Of a stretch of DNA of 64,000 nt, positions 46,700 to 56,952 are shown in pieces (within the stretch, counting starts at the first letter, position 1; each line of letters begins with the position of its first letter). The translations under genes were made by a program, and so were the position numbers. The stretch is taken from assembly GCA_030035585.1 (NCBI GenBank), contig CM057460.1, forward strand, positions 133,036,714-133,100,713, given 5' to 3'. This DNA comes from Dugong dugon. Its lineage: Eukaryota; Chordata; Mammalia; Sirenia; Dugongidae. The notes beneath the pieces are model-generated. The model worked only from the letters and a program-made list of their open reading frames with translations, was not told the DNA's origin and ran no database searches.

Positions 46700-48519
46700 T
46701 AGGCAGGATGGATGGAGGAGATTTTGATGTGTGGAGCTAATATGGGTACGGAAAAGAGGAGAGAGGAACAGGGGCCAAAAACAAACACATAGACAAAAAA
46801 GAGTGATAATGGAGCTTACTGTTGTAGTGGAGAGATGAGAGACTGAGAAACAGAGAAAAACAAAAGGGAGAAGAAGAAGAAAAAAATGAATGAAAAAAAT
46901 TATAAAGAAAAAAGAAAAGCAAAGTCCCCAGGGATCCTACTGGTGCAGCTGCGTGGTCTGTGGAAATTGCTCCCAGGCCGTGAAGTATAGCCTGGCAAAG
47001 GGGTAGAGGTGTCATTCAGCACCAGGTATTTAGGAGACAGGAAGAGAAAGTAAGTATAGAGAGACAAGAAATTGAGTAATGAAGAAAGATAAAAAGTGAT
47101 AAAGAGAGAAAAGAAAACAAAACAAAAAGAAAAACAAGGTACCCCCCCAAAAAAAGAAAAACACAAGAAAAAGAAATGATCTCAGGGATCCCTCTGTGCA
47201 TCTGTGCAAACTGAGGGTGTAAGTCCCAAGTCACATAGTACTGCCATACAAGAACCAGCTTCCAATTCGAAAAAAGAAAAAGAAAACAAAGAAACAATTC
47301 AAGACAAAGAAACAAACAAAAGCCCAGGGATCCTACCAGTGCAGCAGAATGGGTCAGGAAGCAGTCTGTCATTGATTGAGTTGTGTCCCCCAAAAATATC
47401 TGTCAGTTTGGCTGGGTCATGATTCCCAGTATTATATGATTGTTTTATCTGATGTGATTTCCTTATGTGTTGTAGACTGTATCACTATGATGAGATTATA
47501 TGTGTTCTCCTTATGTGTTGTAAATTCTATCACTGTGATGAGGTTATACTGACGAGGTTGACAAGATTAGTGTCTTAATGCAATCTCTTTTGAGATATAA
47601 AATAAAGAAGCAAGCAGAGACATATGGGAACCTCACACCACCAAGAAAGTAGTGCCGGGAGCAGAGCGTGTCCTTTGGACCTGAGGTTCCTGCGCTGAGA
47701 TGCTTCCAGACCAAAGGAAGACTGATGCTTCACCAGGACCTTCTCCCAGAGCCTACAGAGAGAGAAAGCCTTCTCCTGGAGCTGACGCCCTGAATTTGGA
47801 CTTGTGACCTACTCGACTATGAGAGAATAAACTTCTCTTTGTTAAAGCCATCCACTTGCGGTATTTCTGTTGGAGCAGCACTAGATGACTAAGACACAGT
47901 CCCACACTCAAGTGGCACTTCACAGCCTCTCAGGAAGAAGCAAAGTCAGCACATGGAGCCAGGTATTTGACAGAAAAGAGAGCGAGGTGGTGAGAAGTAT
48001 GGAAGAAATCAAAAGAAGCAGAAAAAAGCAGCAACAACAGCCAACAAATGGAACTCAGGGAGCCAGCCAGTGCAAGCGGGTGGAATCCAAGCAGCAGTGG
48101 GGTGAAGCCAGTGCTTCCCAGCTAAGACATTGTGGCTGCAGGAAGCAGAGGAGGCCCAGTGGGGGTGAAGAAGGGTGGGAGTGTGGGAAAGTGCATATTC
48201 CTGGTTACCGGTTGTCTCCTGCTGGAAGCTCCATGAAGCTGCTTTCCCATACCCCCGTTCATGGATGTCAGATAGGAGTCCAAGATGGCCAGTCCATGCT
48301 GCGTTAGCTGATAGGGGACCTCTGCATGTATCTCTCTTCACTCCCTGTTCTCTGTCAGTTTCTTATTCCATTCAGTGTTTGGCTAAGTTCTTCATCTCTT
48401 CATCTGATGCTTAGGGTTTCAGGATCGATGTTCTCTCTGTTTGGCTTAGTTTTTTGGATCTTTGTTGTGGAGGGACAGTGTGGTGCTTCTGTCTATAGCA
48501 CCACTTTGCCTGGAAGTCA
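46700..48519 (-). promoter_or_regulatory. L1-D 5' UTR
   Basis: Homologous to the L1-C 5' UTR at both ends. In the middle the block 'cccagggatcct..cagtgcagc' recurs at about 46926, 47182 and 47325, suggesting degenerate repeat units, but I see no clean 266-bp array. It is CpG-depleted relative to L1-C. Interrupted by a solo LTR at 47367-47896. Confidence 0.7.
47367..47896 (+). mobile_element. Solo LTR, MaLR-like, in the L1-D 5' UTR
   Basis: TGTCATTGATTGAGTTGTG to GCACTAGATGACTAAGACA, 530 bp, with a perfect 5-bp duplication CAGTC at 47362-47366 and 47897-47901. Contains AATAAA near the end. The same family occurs at 63279-63760. No internal region. Younger than L1-D. Confidence 0.9.
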
Positions 48520-48635
48520 AGAAATATTATTTTTGAGGAACATAGTATTGAGAAACTTTCCAACAATTGTTGGGATTGAAGTTGGTCTGGAGTTTAAAAG
48601 ACGTGCAACAGATTAAGAGATCTGTAATATAGAAG

Positions 48636-48852
48636 TAAGGAGCTCTGGTGGCACAATGGTTAAAGTGCTCAGTGCTAACCAAAAGAAGTCTGTGGTTCAA
48701 ATCCACCAGCTGCTCTGCAGACAAAAGATGTGGCAGTCTGCTTCCATAAAAATATACAGCCTTGGAAACCCTATTGGGCAATTCTACTTTGACCTATAGG
48801 ATCACTATGAGTTGGAATTGACTCAATGGCAGTGGGTTAGATTTGATTTTAG
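48636..48852 (+). mobile_element. AfroSINE
   Basis: GGAGCTCTGGTGGCACAATGG head, long form, tail GATTTGATTTT. Perfect 10-bp duplication AATATAGAAG at 48626-48635 and 48853-48862. Confidence 0.95.
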
Positions 48853-48862
48853 AATATAGAAG

Positions 48863-49421
48863 GGATCAATATCCATAATTTTTAATATGTAAATTGGGGT
48901 ACAGTTTGAGTTTATCTTATCTTAATTAAAATGTTGATTAGGGTAAAGGATTTGGCAAATTTGTTGCTTACCACTAAGATGATATCTATGTATTTTTCTG
49001 GATTATTGTTTGAGATTTTATTAAGATGTCTCCAAATTGATATAGTTAAAGAACTCCAGTAGTTGAAGTGGAGGGAGAGCTACAAAATGTGAACAGTTTG
49101 TTATGGTAAATGTTTAACAACTGATTCTCCAAGTGGCGGGAGGAGGTGGGGGTGCTGCAGCTCTGGTTTGTAGCATTTGCCAATTTTGGTGGTGCAAATA
49201 CAGTAACCAAGGATGATGTCAAGCTACCAGTATTATGCCACTGAATGTGGATTTGGGAAGAGACACACACAAATTACTCTCGTGAACAGATGTGAGATGG
49301 TTCCAGCACACATTTTGTGATTTGAACTGCCTAGGTACCAACAGAGAGATTTCTTTCGTATTTCCTTCTGTATATATCATTCTGTGAGAATTATTCTTCT
49401 TATTTGTTTGATAAATACTTA
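48863..49421. other. Unassigned DNA
   Basis: No element recognised. Confidence 0.5.
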
Positions 49422-49949
49422 TGTGGAAGACAGACTCTAAGATGACCCCCAATTATTCTGACCTTCTCATATTTACACCATTGTCTAAACCTCTCTTTTG
49501 AATGGGGGTAGAATCTGTCATTTGCTTTTAACTAATAGGATATGAAAAAATTGATCAGCTGTTACTTCAATGATTATGTTGCATATGGCTGTAATATGCA
49601 TTTTTTCTAGGAAACTCTCTCGCTTGCTGGCTTAGATAATGCCAGCAGCCATGCTGGGAAATATCACATGGAATAGAACTGAGGGCTACCTCAGGCTGAC
49701 TGCCAACAAGAGACAGGATCTCTAACAGGCTGCAAAGAGCTGAATTCTGTGAACAACCACACAAGCTTGAAAGCAGATCTTTCCACAGTCCTACCTTGAA
49801 ATGGGAATGCAATCCAGATTTACGTCTTGATTGTACCTTGCAGAAGACAGGTAACCTCCTAAATAAGAGAAACTGTGAAATAATACTTGGTGTGTTGTTT
49901 TAAGTCACTGTTTGTAGTAAAATTATTATACAACAATAGATAACTAACA
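49422..49949 (+). mobile_element. LTR, MLT1-type (ERVL-MaLR)
   Basis: Starts TGTGGAAGACAGACTCTAAGATG and ends CAACAATAGATAACTAACA. Internal order 'gctgggaaatatcacatgga', 'gaactgagggc', 'caaccacacaagcttgaaagcagatc', 'gttgttttaagtcactg' is that of MLT1. Old. Confidence 0.8.
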
Positions 49950-49959
49950 ACTATTACGT

Positions 49960-50190
49960 GGCAAATAATTTGTGACACATATTATCCCAAGAGCCTTAAA
50001 ATATGTTTACTCATTTAATCTTTGTAATAGCTTTACGATATTACTAACCCCATTTTATAAAGAAGAAGACAAAGGCAGGTTCAAAAACTTGTACAAGTTC
50101 ACTAGCAAGCAAACAGGCAAGGCAGGATATGAACCTAAGCAGCTGGGCTCCTAAGTCCATATCATTAACCTCTAAATCACATTGTGCTTC
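49960..50190 (+). mobile_element. MIR SINE
   Basis: 'cccattttataaagaagaagacaaagg', then 'ttgtacaagttcactagcaag', 'ggatatgaacctaagcag' and 'ccatatcattaacctctaaatca' follow the MIR order. Ancient mammalian repeat. Confidence 0.85.
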
Positions 50191-50695
50191 AGTGTCTCTG
50201 TGACAGCACTGATGAGACTGTTGGTCCAGTCCAAAGTTTCCTAGCAATGCATATCAAAATATGCTTCTCTGAAAAAATAACAAGCTGCTTGTTAGTGGAA
50301 TGGAGCTTAATACATACAGGAGAGTTAAGATTGGTTTCAGCCTGTCTACTATCTGTTTGTATGCAGTTATAGGAGAAACTTTTGCCAGAAGACAATGTAA
50401 GCAGGACACTGTAAATATTTTAGCCTATGTCATGTAATCATTGCTCCATCTTAACAATCATATCCCATCATTTTAATACCCTGATATTGCAGAAATTTAC
50501 AGTGAGTTCAAGGGGAAACTTTTAACGTGGCTTAAAATATCCCTTTCATAAATAGAAGTAAAGAAATGACAATTGATTATAAAATAAACACCAATATCAC
50601 CATATTATTACATTATGTTACAATATTTGTTATTAGTTACAAGCACCATGTTGTGAGACTGAATAGTCTCTGATTCTTGATGGCAGAGCAGAGCC
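50191..50695. other. Unassigned DNA
   Basis: No element recognised. Confidence 0.5.
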
Positions 50696-50910
50696 AAAAA
50701 AAAAACCTAACCAGTTGTCATCAAGTTGATTCCACAATTCATGGTGACTCATGTGTGTCAGAGTAGAACTCTGCTCTAGAGGGTTTTCCAGGGTTGATTT
50801 TGCAGAAGTAGATTACCAGACCTTTTTTTCAAGGCACCTCTGGGTGGACTCAAACTGCCAACCTCTCCCTTAGCAACTGATTGCTTTATCGTTTGCACCA
50901 CTGGGAATCC
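50696..50910 (-). mobile_element. AfroSINE-related SINE, divergent subfamily
   Basis: Reverse orientation, A-rich at the left, ending CACCACTGGGAATCC, with the linker 'aaggcacctctgggtggac' shared with the SINE at 8116. Confidence 0.85.
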
Positions 50911-51483
50911 ATGACAGAGGGAGACTACTTTTAATGCAAAGATTCTAGGTGATTCCAAGTCAAATCGGATGTTCACCTCTATGAATTAAGCAGCAATCTT
51001 AGCCTTGTTCTAGTACTCAAATTGTCTCCATCTTCATATCATATAATAAATGTTTACCGTATTTAAAAAACACAAGTGTGATGGATTTAGTTGCAACACC
51101 ACCACACAACTCCCTAAACGTCCATCCTTCCTCACCTGTCACAGTACTCTAGTTATATTGTACAATTCCCCAGGAAATACTTTATTTTGTATCAGTGTAT
51201 CAACCTTGGGATTTTTTTCTTCCTCTTTGTTACTTTTGGGAAACTTTTGAGAGGGGAAAAGGTATCAGAGAAAGTGAGAATGACCAGATGACACTGTGGA
51301 ATTCATTTATTGGGATAAATCTGGTATCCATAACACTGGCCTTTCTATCCATTTGAGGACATATGTTACTAATTAAATCAAAGTTTATAAGCAAATTGCA
51401 TTTAGTTCAAAACCTTCCCACACACAAGCTGTTCTGTAGGCAATATTAACCAAGAGTCCATCTCACTTACAGAGAAAATACAA
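50911..51483. other. Unassigned DNA
   Basis: No element recognised. The 66-codon frame at 51050-51250 has no domain. Confidence 0.5.
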
Positions 51484-51850
51484 TCATGCATCTCTTAACA
51501 TCCACAATACATTCTGTGAAATAGAACATTATGTGATTTGGATGATGCGAATACCATATTACACATAGGCAGTCCTCAGGTTCCGAACGTCCGATTTATA
51601 TACAACCCATAGTTATGAACCAACTCCTGTAAATCCTATTATATTAAAAATTTGAGGTACATACAATGGTTCATAATAATAAACTGGTGCCTGGCAATGC
51701 AATACAAGAGACATGAGATACAAGTGTTGCATGCAGGAAGCTATTGCGTTTACTATATTTGGTTATGTCCACTTCTGAACTTACGGGACCATGGATGTAC
51801 ATGCAGTTGGACATTGCCCAAACAGATGTAATGTGGCACATGACTATATC
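51484..51850. mobile_element. Nested DNA-transposon (Tigger-like MITE) remnants
   Basis: The outer piece starts 'catgcatctcttaacatcc' and seems to end 'atgtaatgtggcacatgacta', as in a mammalian Tigger-type MITE whose ends read catgcatcgcttaacga...gcgcatgactg. Inside, 'ggcagtcctcaggttccgaacgtccgattta' to 'gaacttacgggaccatgg' resembles a second MITE of that class. Family names uncertain. Confidence 0.5.
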
Positions 51851-52389
51851 AAATTTCCAATTGCATGAAATCTGTGGGTTTTGGTGAACTTTGGTTCTAT
51901 AACCATAAAAAATGATAGATGCAAAGCTAGTTTAATACTCAAACAACAGGCATTCATTTATATAAGATAATTTCAGAAGCCTTAAGATGACCTTCTCAGT
52001 TGATATAGACATTTTTCTCAATTAAGTGCAAATGTCACTGAAAGGGGTAGTACTGCAAACTGTTCAATCTCATAGTCGATCCAAAAGTCTTCTCTTACTT
52101 GCTTTCTCTCAACCAAATGCCAGTCTAGAGCTGTATCTGTAGTGTGTTGTAGGAGTGGTATTGGTATTATGGTCTTCTTTCTTACACTCCTTCCCTTTGT
52201 TGATGGGATGGGGATGACAGATATAAGAAACAGATGTCTTTTCATACTTGACCACCTGTGGCAAATTTGCTGAAACCTCTCAGCTTGTTGTCACTATTTC
52301 CTCCCCATGTATAGTTTCCTAGTGGCCTTGGGTTTAAACTTTTCATTAAAACTTCTCAAATTACCTTACTGCCTTCTATCCTCTTATAT
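51851..52389. other. Unassigned DNA
   Basis: No element recognised. Confidence 0.5.
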
Positions 52390-52660
52390 GGGAGATCCAT
52401 TACATAAGTCTGTTTTTGCTCTCTAACAAACCACTCCGAAACTTAGTGACTCTATCATTTATGATTGCTCACAATTAATGCTAGGTGGTTCATTTGGTAC
52501 AGGCCAGCTGTTCTGATCCTTGTTGTGTTAACTCACGCATCTGCAAACAACTAACAGGTCACCTGACCAATTAGATAATCAGGATCGCCTTGCTCACCAG
52601 TTTGGGTGGGAGTGTGATTGGCAAACGCATTGGAGATCTTATCTACGTGGCTTCTCATTA
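52390..52660 (-). mobile_element. MaLR-like LTR fragment
   Basis: 'gtctgtttttgctctctaacaaaccactcc', then 'aacttagtgactctatcatt' and 'attgctcacaatt' resemble the reversed 3' end of an MLT1-type LTR. Partial, edges unclear. Confidence 0.5.
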
Positions 52661-52668
52661 TCCAGAAA

Positions 52669-52967
52669 TTTGTTGCTGTTGTTAGCTGCTGTAGAGTTGC
52701 CCCCAATTCATGGCGACCCCAAGCACAATGGGATCAGACCTTTTGTGATCTATTTAATTGACTGATTTTTGGAAACAGATCACCAGGCCTTTCTTCTTAG
52801 TCCATCTTAGTCTGGAAGCTCTGCAGAAACCTGTTTGGCATCATAGCAACATGAAAGCCTCCATTGACAGATGGATGGTGTTTGTGCATGGGGTGCATTG
52901 GTCGGGAATTGAACTAGGTCTCCTGCCTGGAAGATAATAATTCTACCACTGAACCATCACTGCCCAC
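52669..52967 (-). mobile_element. tRNA-Gly-headed SINE with RTE-type 3' end
   Basis: Reverse orientation, 299 bp, with a perfect 8-bp duplication TCCAGAAA at 52661-52668 and 52968-52975. The left end (TTGCTGTTGTTAGCTGCTG...AGTTG) is the 3' end shared with RTE and AfroSINE. The head (52963-52894) follows tRNA-Gly(GCC) almost end to end: GATGGTTCAGTGGTAGAATT (A box), then AGTTCAATTCCC (B box) and CCAATGCA (acceptor). About 175 bp of unrelated linker separates the two. Its head differs from the other SINEs here. Confidence 0.85.
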
Positions 52968-53037
52968 TCCAGAAAGTTAACACAGGCTTATTCATGTGGT
53001 TGTTGAAGCTTTCCAAGTGCAACAAGAGAGGGCAAGT

Positions 53038-54570
53038 CTCTTGAAGAGGAAATCACCAAATCGGTACCACTTGCAATAGCCCCCAAGAAGATAAAATACT
53101 TAGGAGTAAATGTAATCAGAGACATAAAAGACCTAGGCAATGAAAACTACAACAGACTACTGCAAGAAACCAAAAGAGACCTGCATAGGTGGAAAAACAT
53201 ACCTTGCTCATGGATAGAAAGACTCAACATTGTGAAAATATAAATTCTACCCAAAGGGATCTACAGATACATTGCAATCCTGATGCAAATTCCGATGGCA
53301 TTTTTTAATGAGATGGAGAAATAAATCACCAACTTCATATGGAAACGGAAGAGGCCCCAAATAAGCAAAGCATTGCTCAAGAAGAAGAACAAAGTGGGAG
53401 GGCTCACACTTCCTGATTTTAGAAACTATTATACTGCTACGGTAGTCAAAACAGCTTGGTACTGGTACAATAACAGACACATAGACCAAAGGAACAGAAT
53501 TGAGAATCCAGATGTAAGTTCATCCACCTATGAGCAGCTGATATTTGACAAAGTTCCAAAGTCCGTTAATTGGGGAAAAGACCATCTCTTTAACAAATGG
53601 TGCTGGCATAACTGGATATCCATCTGCAAAACACTGAAACGAGACCCATACTTCACACCATGCACAAAAACTAACTCAAAATGGATCAAAGACCTAAATA
53701 TAAAATCGAAACTGATAAAGATCATGGAATAAAAAATAGGGACAACACTAGGGGCCTTACTACATGGCATAAACACAATACGAACCGTAAGTAACAATGC
53801 ACAAGCCCCAAAAAAGAGATTAGATAACTGGGAGCTCCTAAAAATCAAACACTTATGCTCATCAAAAGACTTCACCAAAAGAGTCAAAAGACAACCTTCA
53901 GACTGCGAAAAAGTTTTTGGCTACGACAAATCCAATCAGCTTCTAATCTCTAAAATCTACAAGATACTGCAAAACCTCAATAACAGAAAGACAAATAACC
54001 CAGTTAAAAAATGGGCAAAGTCTATGAACAAGCAGTTCACCAAAGAAGACATTCAAGTGGCTAACAGACATATGAGGAAATGCTATGATCATTAGCCATT
54101 AGAGAAATGCAAATCAAAACTACAATGAGATACCACCTCACCCCAACAAGGCTAGCTTTAATCCAAAATGCACAAAATAATAAATGTTGGAGAGGTTGTA
54201 GAGACACTGGAACACTTATACACTGTTGGTGAGAATGTAAAATGGTACAACCACTTTGGAAATCAATTTAGCACTTCCTTTAAAAGCTAGAAATAAAAGT
54301 ACCATATGATCCAGCAAACCCGCTCCTTGGAATATATCCTAGAGAAATAAGAGCCATCACACAAATAGACATATGCACACCCCTGTTCATTGCAGCACTG
54401 TTCACGATAGCAAAAAGATGGAAACAACCTAGGTGCCCATCAACAGACAAATGGATAAACAAATTACAGTATATTCACATAATGGAATACTATGCAATGG
54501 TAAAGAACAACGATAAATCCGTGAAACATCTTATAACATGGAGGAATCTGGAAGGTATTATGCTGAGTGA
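53038..54570 (+). pseudogene. L1 ORF2 C-terminal third, broken
   Basis: Covers the region downstream of the RT active site. The longest open part (53373-53732) reads [23 protein letters not shown], then [11 protein letters not shown] and [15 protein letters not shown]. Downstream, KQPRCPSTD and SVDGHLG-antisense segments mark the C-terminus, with the cysteine motif near 54190-54240 ([15 protein letters not shown] by DNA). Several stops. It lacks endonuclease and catalytic RT. Confidence 0.88.
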
Positions 54571-55621
54571 ATTTAGTCAGTCGCAAAAGGACAAATATTA
54601 TATAAGACCACCGTTATAAGAACTCAAGAAAAAGTTTAAACACAGAAGAAAATATTTTTTGATGGCTAGGGGGGTGGGGAGGGAGGGAGAGGGTTATTCA
54701 CTAACTAGATAGTAGACAACAATTATCTTAGGTGAAGGGAAGGACAGCACACATTACAGGGGGAAGTAAGCACAACTGAACTAAACCAAAGCTAAGAAGT
54801 TTGCTTAATACAGCCAAACACTTCAAGGGACAGCGTATCAGGGGCAGGGGTCTGGGGACCATGGTTTCAGTGGACATCTAGGTCAACTAACATAATAAAG
54901 TTTATTAAGAAAATGTTCTGCATCCCCATTTAGTGAGTGGCATTTAGGTCTTAAAAGCTAGCAGGCAGCCATCTAAGATGCATCAATTGGTCTCATATCA
55001 CCTAGAGTAAAGCAAAGTGAAGAACACCATAGACACAAGGAAAGTATTAGCCCAAGAGACAGGAAGGGCCACACAAACCAGAGACTCCATCAGCCTGAGA
55101 CCAGACGAACTAGATGGTGCCCAGTTACCACCAAAGACCACCTTAACAGGGAACACAATAGAGTCCCTGATGGAACAGGAGAAAAGTGAGGTGCAGAACG
55201 CAAATTCTAGTAAAAAGACCAGACTTGGTGGTTTGATTGAGACTGGAGAGACCCCAGAAGACATGGCCCCCAGACTCTCTGTTAGCCCAAAACTAAAACC
55301 ATTCCCAAGGCCAACTCTTCAGACAAAGATTAAACTGGATTATGGGACATAAATTGATACTTGTGAAGACTGTGCTTCTTAGCTCAAGTAAATACATGAG
55401 ACTAAATGGGCAGCTCCTGTCCAGAGGCAAGATGAGAAGGCAGAGAGGGTCAGGAGCTGGTTGAATGGACATGGGAAATCTGGGGTGGAAAGGAGGAGTG
55501 TGTTGTCACAGTACAGGGAGAGCAACAAGTGTCACATAACAATGTATGTATAAATTTTTGTATGAGAGACTAACTTGAATTGCAAACTTTCTCTTAATGC
55601 ACAACAACAAAAAATAAAAAA
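54571..55621 (+). other. L1-E 3' UTR
   Basis: Co-linear with the L1-B 3' UTR, including the G-rich patch 'ggggggtgggg' region near 54670 and the end 'aatgcacaacaac' before the A-rich tail. The 111-codon frame at 55017-55352 is in UTR sequence and is also broken in L1-B. Confidence 0.85.
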
Positions 55622-55630
55622 AGGGCAAGT

Positions 55631-56952
55631 ATCAAGGTAACAAGCACTTTTCCAGCTTCTATTTGTGTCATGTGTGCTTATGCCCCATTGGACAAAGTCA
55701 CTTGACAATACCCTGATTTAAGAGGTAGAAAAATGAACTGTCCGTTCTATCGAAAAGAGCTTCAAAATTACTTTACAAAAGAATGTACATAAATGGGTGG
55801 GGAGAACTAGTAGCCATTTTTGCAATCTATCTCATTGATTTCACCAATTTTTTTGCTAAAGAAAACCTCAACGAAGCAGCTGGCTCTCTCTAGCAGAAGA
55901 AGTGGGCATTGGGAGATAACACTAACAGCTCCAACTCAGTTATATAGCTCAATGTTCACTAAACTTATGGAAGACTAATGAGTTACTGTGTCAGTATAGG
56001 CTATGTCTCCAACCCAGGTACTCCCTTTCTCAGATGCATCATCTCACACTTGTTTTTATGTACATGTCTCAGAAGTTTCAGCCATTCAGCCAGTCCACTT
56101 GTTCGTCAAATTTCATTGTGCCTCTCCCCATTGCTCAAACTAGTTAACTGGGAATGGCTCAGCCACCCTATTCTTGTGGGAAGGAGCATGAGGAACCCAA
56201 GTAGAATTATCCTTTCCCAACAGTGGCATTTTACTGCTTCTTTTAGATCCATTCTTATATTACCTGAAATCAGTGTAAAGTGGGGTGGGGAATTTTTGGT
56301 AGTAGTGCCAGTTCTCAGGCCAACCTTATAGGATGTATATTATTGTCTACCCCAATAGATACTGTTCCTTGAATAGTGAGTATGAAGTGCTTATACGTAT
56401 TTATTCTCAGATTTTGGGCCAATTCTCCAGGTCTGAAATTTGACACCTAACATCATTATATTACATATATTAAAACACACAAATGTCAATGTCAGTGTCT
56501 TGAGAAATCACTAGCATAGTAACCTTGTAGTTTTCAAAATGGACTGATGACATTTGACCCACACAAGTCTCCGTTGGGTAGACAAGAGAGAAATTTCTGT
56601 AATTGTTCAGGTCAGATACATGATTTGCTTAATAAAGCAAGGCCAGGAAATGCAGGATTTGGGTTAAGAGACTGAGATACTCATAATAACACAATATTTC
56701 TAATGTGAATAGATTTAGCAAACTCTGTCCGAAAGGTACATATGGGTACCCTGTGCCGAAAAAGTAGAACTAGTTATCACTTGAGAGGAATGAGAAAAAA
56801 GGAGGAGTATGGAAAAGTAACTTTTACCAGCATTATTGTTTAGTCAAGATCTGTCTCTGTAAAGTATTCTAACTTCTTGTGATCTATTTTTTTCACTCTT
56901 ATTTTGTCTGTAATTGTTGAAATTTTCTAAATATAACTGATTAACTTTTACA
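55631..56952. other. Unassigned DNA
   Basis: About 1.3 kb without recognised repeats. The 117-codon frame at 55978-56331 shows no domain, and I see no splice context. Confidence 0.5.

Larger units (their letters stand above)
31413..48519 (-). mobile_element. Full-length older L1 (L1-D), host of L1-C
   Basis: Minus strand. The 5' end is at 48519 (element strand: GGCAAAGTGGTGCTATAGACAGAAGCACCAC, homologous to the L1-C 5' end), followed by the 5' UTR with an LTR insert, ORF1, ORF2 and a 3' UTR that resumes at 40713 after L1-C and ends at 31413. Perfect 15-bp duplication AGAAATATTATTTTT at 31398-31412 and 48520-48534. Without L1-C and the LTR it is about 7.8 kb. ORF1 and ORF2 have multiple breaks, so it is older than L1-C but of the same lineage. 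Confidence 0.95.
53038..55621 (+). mobile_element. 5'-truncated L1 (L1-E)
   Basis: Starts within ORF2 at the [20 protein letters not shown] codons and continues to the 3' UTR and an A-rich end. Duplication AGGGCAAGT at 53029-53037 and 55622-55630. Same lineage as L1-A and L1-B. Confidence 0.95.

Noticed and set aside
52894-52963. A functional tRNA-Gly gene
   Set aside because: It is fused to a SINE body with target duplications, has mismatches in stems and anticodon region, and lacks a normal terminator context.
55017-55352. 111-codon open frame after ORF2 of L1-E
   Set aside because: 3' UTR sequence that is interrupted in L1-B; no known L1 ORF there.
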